In this document: piece by piece, positions 16,689 through 24,145 of the stretch | How positions within the stretch are numbered: the stretch's first letter is position 1 | How the letters are laid out: every line of letters begins with the position of its first letter | NCBI GenBank assembly: GCA_031266665.1 | Contig: JAISAO010000038.1 | Coordinates: 34,796-98,795, forward strand | From: Propionibacteriaceae bacterium | Lineage (GTDB): Bacteria > Actinomycetota > Actinomycetes > Propionibacteriales > Propionibacteriaceae | Direction of reading: 5' to 3' | DNA length: 64,000 nt | Position numbers and translations under genes: made by a program | The notes under the pieces: model-generated | Told to the model about the DNA's origin: nothing | The model's database searches: none | The model's input: only the letters and a program-made list of their open reading frames with translations

Positions 16689-18425
16689 ATGAAACGAGTT
16701 CTAATCGCCAACCGGGGCGAGATCGCCGTCCGCATCATCCGGGCCTGTTCGTCTTACGGCCTGGAGTCCGTGGCCGTCTACGCCGACCCGGACGCCAACG
16801 CCCTCCACGTCCGGCTGGCCGACCAGGCTTACGCCCTGGAAGGCGCCACGGCGCTCCAGACCTATCTGGACACGGACAAGATCTTGGCCGCCGCCCGGGC
16901 CTCCGGGGCTGACGCCATCCACCCGGGCTACGGCTTCTTGTCCGAGCGGGCCGATTTCGCCGCCGCCGTCGAGGCCGCCGGCCTGACCTGGATCGGGCCT
17001 AGGCCCCGCGACATGGAGCTGCTGGGCGACAAGGTGGCGGCCCGCCGGATCGCCGCCCAGGTGGGCGCGCCCCTGGTGCCGGGGACCTCGGAGCCGGTCT
17101 CGGGGGTTGATGAGGTCAAGGCCTTCGCGGCCGAGCACGGCTACCCCATCGCCATCAAGGCGGCCTTCGGCGGCGGCGGCCGCGGCCTCAAGGTGGTGCG
17201 CCAGCCGGAGCAGGCCAAGCGCCGTTTCGAGTCGGCCGTGTCCGAGGCGGTCTCGGCCTTCGGCCGGGGCGAGTGCTACGTCGAGAGCTTCGTCGACCGG
17301 CCGCGCCACGTCGAGGCCCAGGTGCTGGGCGACGGCCGGGGCCGGGTGGTGGTGGTCGGCACCCGTGACTGCTCGGTCCAGCGCCGCCACCAGAAGGTGG
17401 TGGAGGAGGCCCCGGCCCCCTTCCTGACCCCGGAGCAGCACGACCGGGTCTGCGTGGCCGCCCGCGACATCTGCGCCGCCGTCCGCTACCGCAGCGTCGG
17501 CACGGTCGAGTTCATGCTTGGGGCCGACGGCCGCCTGTCCTTCCTCGAGGTCAACACCCGTATCCAGGTCGAGCACGCCGTCACCGAGCGCACCACTGGC
17601 GTCGACCTGATCATCCGCCAGTTCATGATCGCCGAGGGCCGCGGCATCGACGACCTGCCCGACGTGGTCGAATCCATCGGCCACGCCTTCGAGTTCCGCA
17701 TCAACGCCGAGGACCCGGGCCGGGGCTTCCTGCCCCAGGCCGGCCAGGTGGGCCGGTTCGACGTCCCGGGCGGTCCCTTCGTCCGGGTCGACGCCGGGGT
17801 GACGGCGGGCGGCCTGGTGCCGCCGGAGTTCGACTCCATGATCGCCAAGATCATCGTCTGGGGGACCAGCCGGGACGAGGCTCTGGCGCGCTCCCGCCAG
17901 GCCATGAAGGAGTGCGAGGTGGACGGCGTGCCGACCCTGGTCCCCTTCCACCGCCGCATCTTGTCGGAGCCCGGCTTCGTCGCCCAGACGGCGGACGACT
18001 TCACCATCCACACCGGCTGGATCGAGAACGACTGCGACTGGCTGCCCGAACTGGTCCAGCCCCTGCCCAAGGGCGTGGAGCGGGCCAAGGTGGCCCGGGA
18101 GTGGTTCGAGGTCGACGGCAAGTGGATCAAGTTGGGCTTCCCGGCCGGCCTGCTGGCCTCCGGCGGCCAGGCCAAGCCCCAGCCCGCCGCCGAGACCGCC
18201 CCGGCGGCCCCGCCCGAGGGGGCGGTGCTGGCTCCCATGAACGGCGTCCTGGGACGTTGGTTCGTCGCCACCGGCGCCCAGGTCGAGGCCCACACCAACC
18301 TGGGCACGCTGGAGGCCATGAAGATGGAGAACCCGCTGATCAGCGACCGCTCGGGCGTCTTCGCCCAGTTGCTGCCCGAGGGCACGGCGGTCAAGGAGGG
18401 CCAACCGATCGCCACCATCGCCTGA
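16689..18425 (+). CDS. Acetyl-/propionyl-CoA carboxylase alpha chain (biotin carboxylase + BCCP)
   Basis: Two-function subunit of 578 aa: ATP-dependent carboxylation of biotin, and the biotin carrier itself. Biotin carboxylase spans 1-445 (KRVLIANRGEIAVRIIRAC, an AAFGGGGRGLKVV glycine-rich loop, EVNTRIQVEHAVTE). The C-terminal BCCP domain holds the biotinylation motif EAMKMEN (Lys about 545). This is the actinobacterial acyl-CoA carboxylase alpha layout; the carboxyltransferase beta subunit is not in the window. It feeds malonyl- or methylmalonyl-CoA to lipid synthesis. A strong GGGAGG site precedes ATG 16689. BirA at 58.7 kb is the likely biotinylating enzyme. Confidence 0.95.
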   Translation: MKRVLIANRGEIAVRIIRACSSYGLESVAVYADPDANALHVRLADQAYALEGATALQTYLDTDKILAAARASGADAIHPGYGFLSERADFAAAVEAAGLTWIGPRPRDMELLGDKVAARRIAAQVGAPLVPGTSEPVSGVDEVKAFAAEHGYPIAIKAAFGGGGRGLKVVRQPEQAKRRFESAVSEAVSAFGRGECYVESFVDRPRHVEAQVLGDGRGRVVVVGTRDCSVQRRHQKVVEEAPAPFLTPEQHDRVCVAARDICAAVRYRSVGTVEFMLGADGRLSFLEVNTRIQVEHAVTERTTGVDLIIRQFMIAEGRGIDDLPDVVESIGHAFEFRINAEDPGRGFLPQAGQVGRFDVPGGPFVRVDAGVTAGGLVPPEFDSMIAKIIVWGTSRDEALARSRQAMKECEVDGVPTLVPFHRRILSEPGFVAQTADDFTIHTGWIENDCDWLPELVQPLPKGVERAKVAREWFEVDGKWIKLGFPAGLLASGGQAKPQPAAETAPAAPPEGAVLAPMNGVLGRWFVATGAQVEAHTNLGTLEAMKMENPLISDRSGVFAQLLPEGTAVKEGQPIATIA

Positions 18426-18483
18426 GCCCGACTCCGCCGCTGGCCTCTGCGGCGGCCGGCTCGGACCGGTCGGCCGCCGGTCA

Positions 18484-18489
18484 TAGAGT
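18484..18489 (+). promoter_or_regulatory. Predicted -10 (TAGAGT) of the methyltransferase gene
   Basis: TAGAGT ends 6 nt before ATG 18496; no ribosome site, so likely leaderless. Confidence 0.5.
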
Positions 18490-18495
18490 GGTGCC

Positions 18496-19335
18496 ATGGA
18501 CGAGACCGAATTGGCGTTGAACCGGGCGCGTTGGGACGAGGTGGCCGAGTCGCACCGCCTGTCTTACGACACCCAGGCTCTGATCGACCAGCCCGACCGG
18601 ATCAGCGAGCAGGTGGCCGCCGACGCCGAGTTGCTGGCCCCCTGGTTGCCCGGCGGCTCGGTGGCGGGCCTGGACCTGATCCATCTGCAATGCCACATCG
18701 GCCACGACAGCTTGGGCTGGGCCAGGCTGGGGGCGCGGGTGACGGGGCTGGACATGTCGGCCGAGTCGTTGCGCGTCGCCCGGGAGTTGGCCGCCCAGGC
18801 CGGCATCGCGGCCGAGTTCGTCCAGTCGACCATCGCCCGGGCGGGCGAGGCCTTGGCCGGGCGCTCCTTCGACTTGGTCTACACCTCGGTCGGCGTGCTC
18901 TGCTGGCTGGACGATTTGGACGGCTGGGCCAAGCTGATCGCCCAGCTCCTCCGGCCGGGCGGCCTATTCCTGGTCCGCGACGACCATCCCATGGCGGCGG
19001 CCCTGGACGAGACGGCGCCGCCGGGCGAGTTGCGCCTGGGCTGGCCCTACTTCAACGTCGGGCCGATCTCGGAGGAGTCGACCGCCGACTACTCGTCGGC
19101 CACGCCGCTGGTCAACGCCAAGACCTGGGAGTGGGCGCACAGCCTGGGTGAGACTATCGGCGCGCTGCTGCGGGCCGGCTTGATCATCCGCGACTACCAG
19201 GAGTATCAGTCCTTGCCCTGGAGGCGTCTGGAGTGGATGGAGCCGGCGGACGACGGCTGGCGCTACGCGCTGCCCCGGGCCGTGCGCGACCGCTGCCCGC
19301 TGGAGTTCTCCTTGATCGCGACCAAAGCCGGCTGA
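18496..19335 (+). CDS. Class I SAM-dependent methyltransferase
   Basis: Rossmann-type methyltransferase of 279 aa. The SAM site is seen as VAGLDLIHLQCHIGHDSL (motif I variant with LQCHIGHDS, about 55-75), then VTGLDMSAESLRVAREL, FDLVYTSVGVLCWLDDL and LLRPGGLFLVRDDHP. Several actinobacterial relatives have the same LQCHIG variant. The substrate is unknown but likely a small molecule. It is a single gene between the carboxylase and the DinB gene. Confidence 0.88.
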   Translation: MDETELALNRARWDEVAESHRLSYDTQALIDQPDRISEQVAADAELLAPWLPGGSVAGLDLIHLQCHIGHDSLGWARLGARVTGLDMSAESLRVARELAAQAGIAAEFVQSTIARAGEALAGRSFDLVYTSVGVLCWLDDLDGWAKLIAQLLRPGGLFLVRDDHPMAAALDETAPPGELRLGWPYFNVGPISEESTADYSSATPLVNAKTWEWAHSLGETIGALLRAGLIIRDYQEYQSLPWRRLEWMEPADDGWRYALPRAVRDRCPLEFSLIATKAG

Positions 19336-19402
19336 TCAAGCTGAGCGTCGTGGGAGGGTCGGGGCAGGCGCCGCCCGGCGGACCGTTGTCGGACCCAGCC
19401 CG

Positions 19403-19408
19403 TAGGCT
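19403..19408 (+). promoter_or_regulatory. Predicted -10 (TAGGCT) of the DinB-like gene
   Basis: TAGGCT ends 7 nt before ATG 19416, which supports this start over the longer frame. Confidence 0.55.
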
Positions 19409-19415
19409 GTCGGCC

Positions 19416-20000
19416 ATGGACATGGTGAAGCCGATTCTGACCGGTTATCTGACAAACTTGCGCCAGGCGGTGGTGTGGAAGCTGGAGGGCCTGGGGGAGC
19501 GCGCCGCCCGCCGTCCGCTGACCCCGACAGGGACGAACCTGCTGGGGCTGGTCAAGCACCTCGGGGTGATGGAGTTCGGCTATTTCGGGGATGTCTTCGG
19601 CCGTCCCAGCGACGAGCCGATGGCGCGGATGGACGCCGAGGTCTGGGCCGACGATGCCGACCTGTGGGCCCGGCCGGAGGAGGATGTGGCGGCTGTGCTG
19701 GGGTTCTATAACCGGGCCATCGCCTGGGCCGACCAGACCATCGCCGGCCTGGAGCTGGACGCGCCCGCCGTTGTGCCTTGGTGGCCGCCGGCCGGTCGGA
19801 ACACGACCCTGGCCCGGATCCTGGTCCACGTCATCGCCGAGACCGCCCGCCACGCCGGTCACATGGACATTCTGCGGGAGCAGTTGGACGGTCGGGTCGG
19901 CACCCACCCCGACCGCACCAACCTGTCGCCGCACGACGCCGCCTGGTGGGCCGAGCGCCACGCCCGCCTCCAAAGCCTGGCCGACGCCGCTCCCGAATAG
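19416..20000 (+). CDS. DinB-like (DUF664) putative metal-dependent protein
   Basis: Four-helix protein of 194 aa of the DinB/DUF664 superfamily, which includes thiol-dependent transferases. It has GTNLLGLVKHLGVMEFGYF with the first His ligand, and later ILVHVIAETARHAGHMDILREQL with the second and third His. The reaction is unknown. Start chosen from homology and the -10. Its last 59 bp, including the stop codon, are repeated exactly at 21575-21633, beyond the arr and vapBC genes. Confidence 0.88.
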   Translation: MDMVKPILTGYLTNLRQAVVWKLEGLGERAARRPLTPTGTNLLGLVKHLGVMEFGYFGDVFGRPSDEPMARMDAEVWADDADLWARPEEDVAAVLGFYNRAIAWADQTIAGLELDAPAVVPWWPPAGRNTTLARILVHVIAETARHAGHMDILREQLDGRVGTHPDRTNLSPHDAAWWAERHARLQSLADAAPE

Positions 20001-20015
20001 GCCGGGTCGCGCCGC
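19942..20015 (+). repeat. Direct repeat, copy 1 (3' end of the DinB-like gene)
   Basis: 59 bp (19942-20000) identical to 21575-21633, followed after one mismatch by 14 more identical bases. Together with copy 2 it brackets 1.56 kb containing arr and vapBC. Confidence 0.9.
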
Positions 20016-20087
20016 CCCGTTTCTCGTCATTCCTGCTTGACCCGGGAGCTGGATCGGTTCGTGGATCGGTCTCATCGCAGCGGCCGG

Positions 20088-20093
20088 TAGGCT
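20088..20093 (+). promoter_or_regulatory. Predicted -10 (TAGGCT) of arr
   Basis: TAGGCT ends 7 nt before GTG 20101; likely leaderless. Confidence 0.55.
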
Positions 20094-20100
20094 GCGAGCC

Positions 20101-20514
20101 GTGAGCGACCTAGGACCCGACGACGGCCCGTTCTACCACGGCACCAAAGCCGACTTGCGGATGGGCGAGCTGATCGAGCCGGGCCGGCGGTCCAACTTCG
20201 GGCCGGGCGACAAAGCCAATTTCGTCTATTTGAGCGCCACCCTGGAGGCGGCGACCTGGGGGGCCGAACTGGCCCGAGGCGACGGGCCGGGCCGGATCTA
20301 CCTGGTCGAGCCGACCGGTCCGTTCGAGGACGACCCGAATTTGACCGACCAGAGGTTCCCCGGCAACCCCACCCGCTCCTACCGCAGCCGCCAGCCGCTG
20401 CGCGTCGTCGGCCGGGTGGCCGACTGGCAGCCCCACCCGCCGGCCGTCCTCCAAGCCATGCTCGACAACTTGGCCGAGCTGGAGAGCCAGGGCGTCACCG
20501 CCATCAATCATTAA
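20101..20514 (+). CDS. arr: Rifampin ADP-ribosyltransferase
   Basis: Arr protein of 137 aa, the normal full length. It inactivates rifamycins by ADP-ribosylating them with NAD. The family signature runs through nearly the whole protein: FYHGTKADL (NAD-contacting His), VYLSATLEAATWGAELA, GRIYLVEPTGPFEDDPNLTD, and RFPGNPTRSYRSRQPLRVVG. It starts with GTG after a -10. It lies between direct repeats of the DinB 3' end together with vapBC, which suggests insertion or duplication around it. It is expected to give intrinsic rifampicin tolerance if expressed. Confidence 0.95.
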   Translation: MSDLGPDDGPFYHGTKADLRMGELIEPGRRSNFGPGDKANFVYLSATLEAATWGAELARGDGPGRIYLVEPTGPFEDDPNLTDQRFPGNPTRSYRSRQPLRVVGRVADWQPHPPAVLQAMLDNLAELESQGVTAINH

Positions 20515-20552
20515 GGCCGCGACGATGATCTTCCACGGCCGCCGCGACCCCC

Positions 20553-20612
20553 GTCCTCCAGGTGCCGCTCGGCCTCGCCCTACGACAGCGGCCGGCCCAG
20601 CGAGGACATAGG
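20553..20612 (-). pseudogene. Fragment resembling the 113-aa protein at 22733
   Basis: On the minus strand this stretch reads SLGRPLS, a stop, then GEAERHLED. This matches LLGRPLS and DEAERRLED in the hypothetical protein at 22733-23074. It looks like a decayed, inverted partial copy. The rest of the 20515-20801 gap shows nothing I can name. Confidence 0.45.
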
Positions 20613-20801
20613 CGGCGTCAGGGAAACGGGCTTATCCCACCACAATCGTTGCCGGTGGAGGCGGCCTGAGGCTGCTCGAAACAGGCCTCGGCCGCCGGAA
20701 TGGCTGGTCGGGACGCGAGGCGGGTGGGTTGGGAGGTCCGACGCGCGAGATGTCCACGCGGGAGCGGACGGTCGTCGCCCAATTGTGGGCTTCCGGCGGG
20801 A

Positions 20802-21242
20802 TCATGGGTTGCGCTGGGTCTCGCCCGTCAGCAGGTTGGTCCAGCGCAGACCGGGAAAGCGGCCGAAGTCCGAATCTGTGGTCGCCCAAGTGGCGTCCAG
20901 CTCCAGGGCGAGCGCGGCGTGCTGCGCGTCCGAGATGTCGCCGCCGACGACTCCCGATAGTTGGCACAGCCGCGCCAGGATCTCCCAATGCCTCTCGCCC
21001 GGATGCACCAACGGTGTCCGCGCCAACACCGTGCTGATCGCCGCCACAGCCGCCTTGATCGGCGTGGGCGCCACGAACACCCGACGGTTGGTCAGCACCC
21101 GCAACGTCCTCCCGACCACCAGCGAAGTCACGGCCAAATCCCCAGAGCCATAGGTGGCGTCATACCAGTCGGCCGCCAGGCCGTGGTGCGGGTGGTCTAA
21201 GCGCAGCGCCGCCACCATGACGCTCACGTCCGGGAGGATCAC
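20802..21242 (-). CDS. vapC: PIN-domain toxin, VapC family
   Basis: Ribonuclease toxin of 146 aa from a VapBC toxin-antitoxin module. PIN-domain acids are seen at MILPDVSVMVAAL (Asp 5), DISDAQHAALALE and WATTDSDFGRFPGL. A central acidic residue usually found in the second helix is not obvious (LVVGRTLRV), so catalytic competence is uncertain. It starts with GTG overlapping the vapB stop by 4 bases. Family members cut specific tRNA or rRNA sites. Confidence 0.87.
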   Translation of the reverse strand: MILPDVSVMVAALRLDHPHHGLAADWYDATYGSGDLAVTSLVVGRTLRVLTNRRVFVAPTPIKAAVAAISTVLARTPLVHPGERHWEILARLCQLSGVVGGDISDAQHAALALELDATWATTDSDFGRFPGLRWTNLLTGETQRNP

Positions 21243-21490
21243 GGCGCTCCACCGAGGTCGCGCTCGACATCCTCATCGGCGAGGACTCGCTTCACCTGGT
21301 CCGCCTCAACCAGCATTCCCCCGTCGCCAGCTGCCACCTCCCGGATGCTGAAGGACTGACTTGACGCGCGTTTGTACAGGTAGTCCCGCAGAGCCTCCTC
21401 GAACACCGAGGTCAACGTGCGCCCTTGGTCCACGGCCAGGTGTTTCGCCCGCTTGTAGACATCGTCTGCCAGTAATAGCGTGGTACGCAT
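21239..21490 (-). CDS. vapB: VapB-type antitoxin
   Basis: Antitoxin of 83 aa. The N-terminal ribbon-helix-helix is MRTTLLLADDVYKRAKHLAVDQGRTLTSVFEEAL, and the acidic C-terminus (VEADQVKRVLADEDVERD) should bind the toxin. The start at 21490 follows a TATGCT -10 by 7 nt. The promoter carries a palindrome that is the likely operator for autoregulation. vapC is coupled by a 4-base overlap. Confidence 0.87.
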   Translation of the reverse strand: MRTTLLLADDVYKRAKHLAVDQGRTLTSVFEEALRDYLYKRASSQSFSIREVAAGDGGMLVEADQVKRVLADEDVERDLGGAP

Positions 21491-21497
21491 ACAGTGA

Positions 21498-21523
21498 AGC
21501 ATATCACTGACGTGCTGATATGC
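21498..21523 (-). promoter_or_regulatory. vapBC promoter and palindromic operator
   Basis: Perfect inverted repeat gcatatca (21499-21506) and tgatatgc (21516-21523) with a 9-bp spacer. On the minus strand TATGCT (21503-21498) is a -10 that overlaps one arm and ends 7 nt before the vapB ATG. This arrangement is typical of a ribbon-helix-helix antitoxin operator. Confidence 0.65.
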
Positions 21524-21574
21524 CTCTATGGTGCTCACGCCAATTCGAAGACGGTCAACCCGATTCCACGACCA

Positions 21575-21648
21575 CCTGGTGGGCCGAGCGCCACGCCCGC
21601 CTCCAAAGCCTGGCCGACGCCGCTCCCGAATAGACCGGGTCGCGCCGC
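21575..21648 (+). repeat. Direct repeat, copy 2 (displaced 3' end of the DinB-like gene)
   Basis: Carries the last 59 bp of the DinB-like gene, including its stop, plus 14 of the following 15 bases, without the rest of the gene. It lies in the 434-bp gap 21491-21924, which otherwise holds the vapB operator and the 23-bp tandem repeat; no gene is visible there. Confidence 0.9.
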
Positions 21649-21704
21649 GCCACGCAGGCCTGATCGTGGGTCCCTCCCGCCGCCCACTCGCGTCATCCGC
21701 CTCG

Positions 21705-21750
21705 ACGGGTTTCTATCTACCATCTCAACGGGGTTCTACCTACCATCTCA
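21705..21750. repeat. 23-bp tandem repeat
   Basis: Two units (21705-21727 and 21728-21750), 21 of 23 bases equal, ending taccatctca. It is AT-richer than the surroundings and lies between the DinB-end copy and the acetyltransferase gene. Confidence 0.75.
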
Positions 21751-21924
21751 ACAAGGGAGCGGCCCGGCGGACGCCGCCGCCCGACAGGACGAGTTCCGGG
21801 ACGATCACCCGCGGCGCCCCCTCCCAGGAGAGACCGGGTGTACAGTTTAGTTGTGAGTCTCGCGCCGTCGTCTGAGGCCCGACCCGTCAGACGGCCGCGC
21901 CGCCCGTAACAGCGAAGGAGACCG

Positions 21925-22536
21925 ATGGCGGACAACGAGGCCAGGAAGGAACGTGGCCTGCCCTACCACTACGACGACCCGGCCATCACCCGAGGCCAGT
22001 TCCAGTTCCAGGACAAGCTGTATGAGTACAACCAGACCCGGCCGACCCAACTCGAGGATAGGCGTCGCCTATTGCGGGAATTGTTCGCCGAGGTGGGCGA
22101 GGACTGCCATGTGGAGACGCCGCTGCACGCCAATTGGGGCGGCCGTCACGTCCACCTGGGCAAAGGGGTCTATCTGAACTCGAATGTGACGCTGGTGGAC
22201 GACGCCGACATCTTCATCGGGGATTACTGCCTGATCGCCCCGAACGTCGTCATCTCGACCTCGTCCCACCCCATCTGGCCTATCTTGCGGGAGCATCACT
22301 ACGTCTACAACCTGCCGGTGCGCCTGGGCCGGAACGTCTGGGTCGGCTCCGGCGTCCAGATCATGCCCGGCGTTACCATCGGCGACGATTCGGTCATCGG
22401 CGCGGGCAGCGTCGTCACCGCCGACATCCCAGCCAGCGTCGTGGCCCACGGCGTCCCCTGCCTAGTGATCCGCCCAATCGGCCTCCAGGACCGCCAGTAC
22501 TACGCCAAAGGCCGCCCCCTCGACATCAGCGATTGA
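21925..22536 (+). CDS. Maltose/galactoside O-acetyltransferase family protein
   Basis: Acetyl-CoA-dependent sugar O-acetyltransferase of 203 aa. A helical N-terminus (QDKLYEYNQTRPTQLEDRRRLLRELF) is followed by a left-handed beta-helix with hexapeptide repeats (VHLGKGVYLNSNVTLVDDADIFIGDYCLIAPNV in outline). The catalytic His is in STSSHPI and the coil ends GAGSVVTADIPASVVAHGVP. It matches the LacA/Maa group. GAAGGAG precedes the ATG. The physiological acceptor is unknown; detoxifying sugar analogues is the usual proposal. Confidence 0.92.
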   Translation: MADNEARKERGLPYHYDDPAITRGQFQFQDKLYEYNQTRPTQLEDRRRLLRELFAEVGEDCHVETPLHANWGGRHVHLGKGVYLNSNVTLVDDADIFIGDYCLIAPNVVISTSSHPIWPILREHHYVYNLPVRLGRNVWVGSGVQIMPGVTIGDDSVIGAGSVVTADIPASVVAHGVPCLVIRPIGLQDRQYYAKGRPLDISD

Positions 22537-22559
22537 GCGGCCGCCGTCTACGGCCGATG

Positions 22560-22724
22560 TCTAGATGGTTAATTCCAAGCCATGGGCTCGTCCTCACGCT
22601 CAGACGACGCGCCGGCGGCGTCATCGTCGGTCGGCGATGCGACACATCGCCTCTCTCCTCTTCCTTGCCGGTCCGCCGTCTGAGCGCGAATCCATCGCCC
22701 AGCCCTTGGAATTAACCATCTAGA
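22560..22724. mobile_element. MITE-like palindromic element, 165 bp
   Basis: Perfect 20-bp terminal inverted repeats (22560-22579 and 22705-22724, starting tctagatggttaattccaag) enclose 125 bp with a further inner inverted repeat (22597-22606 against 22677-22686). No coding frame. A hairpin version of the same ends lies at 23866-23902. The right end supplies the -10 of the next gene. Confidence 0.75.
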
Positions 22725-22726
22725 CT
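22721..22726 (+). promoter_or_regulatory. Predicted -10 (TAGACT) formed by the MITE end
   Basis: TAGACT ends 6 nt before ATG 22733. Its first four bases belong to the terminal repeat of the MITE-like element. Confidence 0.5.
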
Positions 22727-22732
22727 CGGATT

Positions 22733-23074
22733 ATGGACGACAGTTGGATGGAGTTCCGGCGCGGCTCGGACGGCGAGCGGCTGGGCTGGATCGCGCCGTC
22801 CGGCGACGGCTTCGTACCGCTGTCGCTGTTGGGCCGACCGCTGTCGCAGCCGGTGTCCTGGGACGAGGCCGAGCGGCGCCTGGAGGACGCGGGCATCGGC
22901 TACCTGGCCGGGGTCTGGCTGCTCGACACCGCCGACGGCCCCCAACGTGTCCGCTTCCAGGAGGTGACCCCGACCCAGGCCCGGCTCATCACCGACAACT
23001 ACAGCGCCATCGACGCGCCCTTCGCCGAGATCGTGCTGCCCATTCCGGCGCCGGACGGCTTGCGCCGGCTCTGA
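22733..23074 (+). CDS. Conserved hypothetical protein, 113 aa
   Basis: I do not recognise the family. The protein is soluble and acidic with aromatic residues (WMEFRRGSDGERLGWIAPSG, then VSWDEAERRLEDAGIGYLAGVW, then RVRFQEVTPTQARLITDNY). A degraded partial copy in the opposite orientation is seen at 20553-20612. The start is supported by a -10 six bases upstream. A perfect 10-bp hairpin follows the gene. It lies between two acetyltransferase genes but is not evidently linked to them. Confidence 0.65.
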   Translation: MDDSWMEFRRGSDGERLGWIAPSGDGFVPLSLLGRPLSQPVSWDEAERRLEDAGIGYLAGVWLLDTADGPQRVRFQEVTPTQARLITDNYSAIDAPFAEIVLPIPAPDGLRRL

Positions 23075-23144
23075 CGGCCGGCGCGGCATCAGAGAGGCGC
23101 GTCCTCGGATCTGATGGGCCGCGACGATGAGGCGGGTCCAACTC

Positions 23145-23171
23145 GATGGTGTCAGCAGCGATGACACCATC
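23145..23171 (+). terminator. 10-bp perfect hairpin
   Basis: gatggtgtca (23145-23154) pairs with tgacaccatc (23162-23171), loop 7. It may end the 113-aa gene transcript or serve as an operator, since it lies 30 bp upstream of the next -10. Confidence 0.55.
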
Positions 23172-23201
23172 TCCGGGTCCGGGAGCGGAGGCCCGGCTTG
23201 G

Positions 23202-23207
23202 TAGGGT
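23202..23207 (+). promoter_or_regulatory. Predicted -10 (TAGGGT) of the XAT acetyltransferase
   Basis: TAGGGT ends 6 nt before ATG 23214. Confidence 0.5.
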
Positions 23208-23213
23208 TCGGCC

Positions 23214-23846
23214 ATGCCGTTGCCCGACCCGAACGAGCCTTTCCCGGTTCCAGGGTTCGACGTCACCTACGTCAAGCCCACCATCACCCGCCGGAATATC
23301 GCGGTCGGCGATTTCACCTATTACTCGGGGGTGGACTTCGAGGCCCAAGTGACCCACCATTACCCGGATATCTACGGCGACCGGCTGGTCATCGGGAAGT
23401 TCTGCCAGATCGCCGCCGGGGTTGAATTCGTCATGAACGGCGCCAATCACCAGATGAACGCCGCCTCCACCTTCCCCTTCCACATTCTCAAGAATTGGGA
23501 GCAATCGTCGCCGGCTCTCGACCGGCTGCCGCTGAAAGGCGACACGGTCGTCGGCCACGACGTCTGGATCGGCCAGAACGCCACCATCTTGCCGGGTGTC
23601 CACATCGGCGACGGCGCGATCATCGGTCTGTCAGCGGTGGTCGGCTCCGACGTCGCCCCCTACCGCGTCGTCGCGGGCAACCCCGCCCGGGTCGTCCGCC
23701 AACGCTTCGACGACGAGTTGATCGAGTTGTTGGAAAAGCTCCGCTGGTGGGATCTGCCCGTGGCGGATATCCAAGCCTTGATCCCCGTCTTGTCCGATCC
23801 CGACCTGAAGACCGTCGCCCAGACGATCCGGAGGCGGCTGGCCTGA
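23214..23846 (+). CDS. Vat/CatB-like xenobiotic acetyltransferase
   Basis: Left-handed beta-helix acetyltransferase of 210 aa of the XAT class, which includes streptogramin (Vat) and chloramphenicol (CatB) acetyltransferases. Visible are VGDFTYYSG, RLVIGKFCQIAAGVEFVMNGANHQMN with the catalytic His, DTVVGHDVWIGQNATILPGV and a C-terminal helix LLEKLRWWDLP, which is typical. The drug acceptor cannot be assigned, and many chromosomal members have no proven resistance role. Possibly leaderless. Followed by a MITE-end hairpin. Confidence 0.88.
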   Translation: MPLPDPNEPFPVPGFDVTYVKPTITRRNIAVGDFTYYSGVDFEAQVTHHYPDIYGDRLVIGKFCQIAAGVEFVMNGANHQMNAASTFPFHILKNWEQSSPALDRLPLKGDTVVGHDVWIGQNATILPGVHIGDGAIIGLSAVVGSDVAPYRVVAGNPARVVRQRFDDELIELLEKLRWWDLPVADIQALIPVLSDPDLKTVAQTIRRRLA

Positions 23847-23865
23847 GGCCGGCGCGGCGACCGAA

Positions 23866-23902
23866 TAGATGGTTGATTCCATGGCTTGGAATTAACCATC
23901 TA
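23866..23902. repeat. Hairpin made of two MITE ends
   Basis: Arms 23866-23881 and 23887-23902, 15 of 16 pairs matched, related to the ends of the element at 22560-22724 but without its interior. It may be an internally deleted copy. The following 240 bp before the methyltransferase remnant hold nothing I can name. Confidence 0.7.
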
Positions 23903-24145
23903 GGGCTGGAACAGGCCCCCGCACTTGTCGTTGCGGCGGATCTGGTCCTCCAGCACCAGTTGGCGTATCGGGGCTCATCACAGATGAGAGTGGGTTGACT
24001 GTTTGATGGTGTGGGTCTGATGGGTCTGAGCGGAGGATTGGGCTGGTCCTGGGGCGTTGGAGGGCGTCGTCCGCCAGCACCTGACCGTCGCCCTTGTGTC
24101 GGGCGGTCTGATCCCCGCTCGCATCCCGGAGCGGGACCTCCCGAT

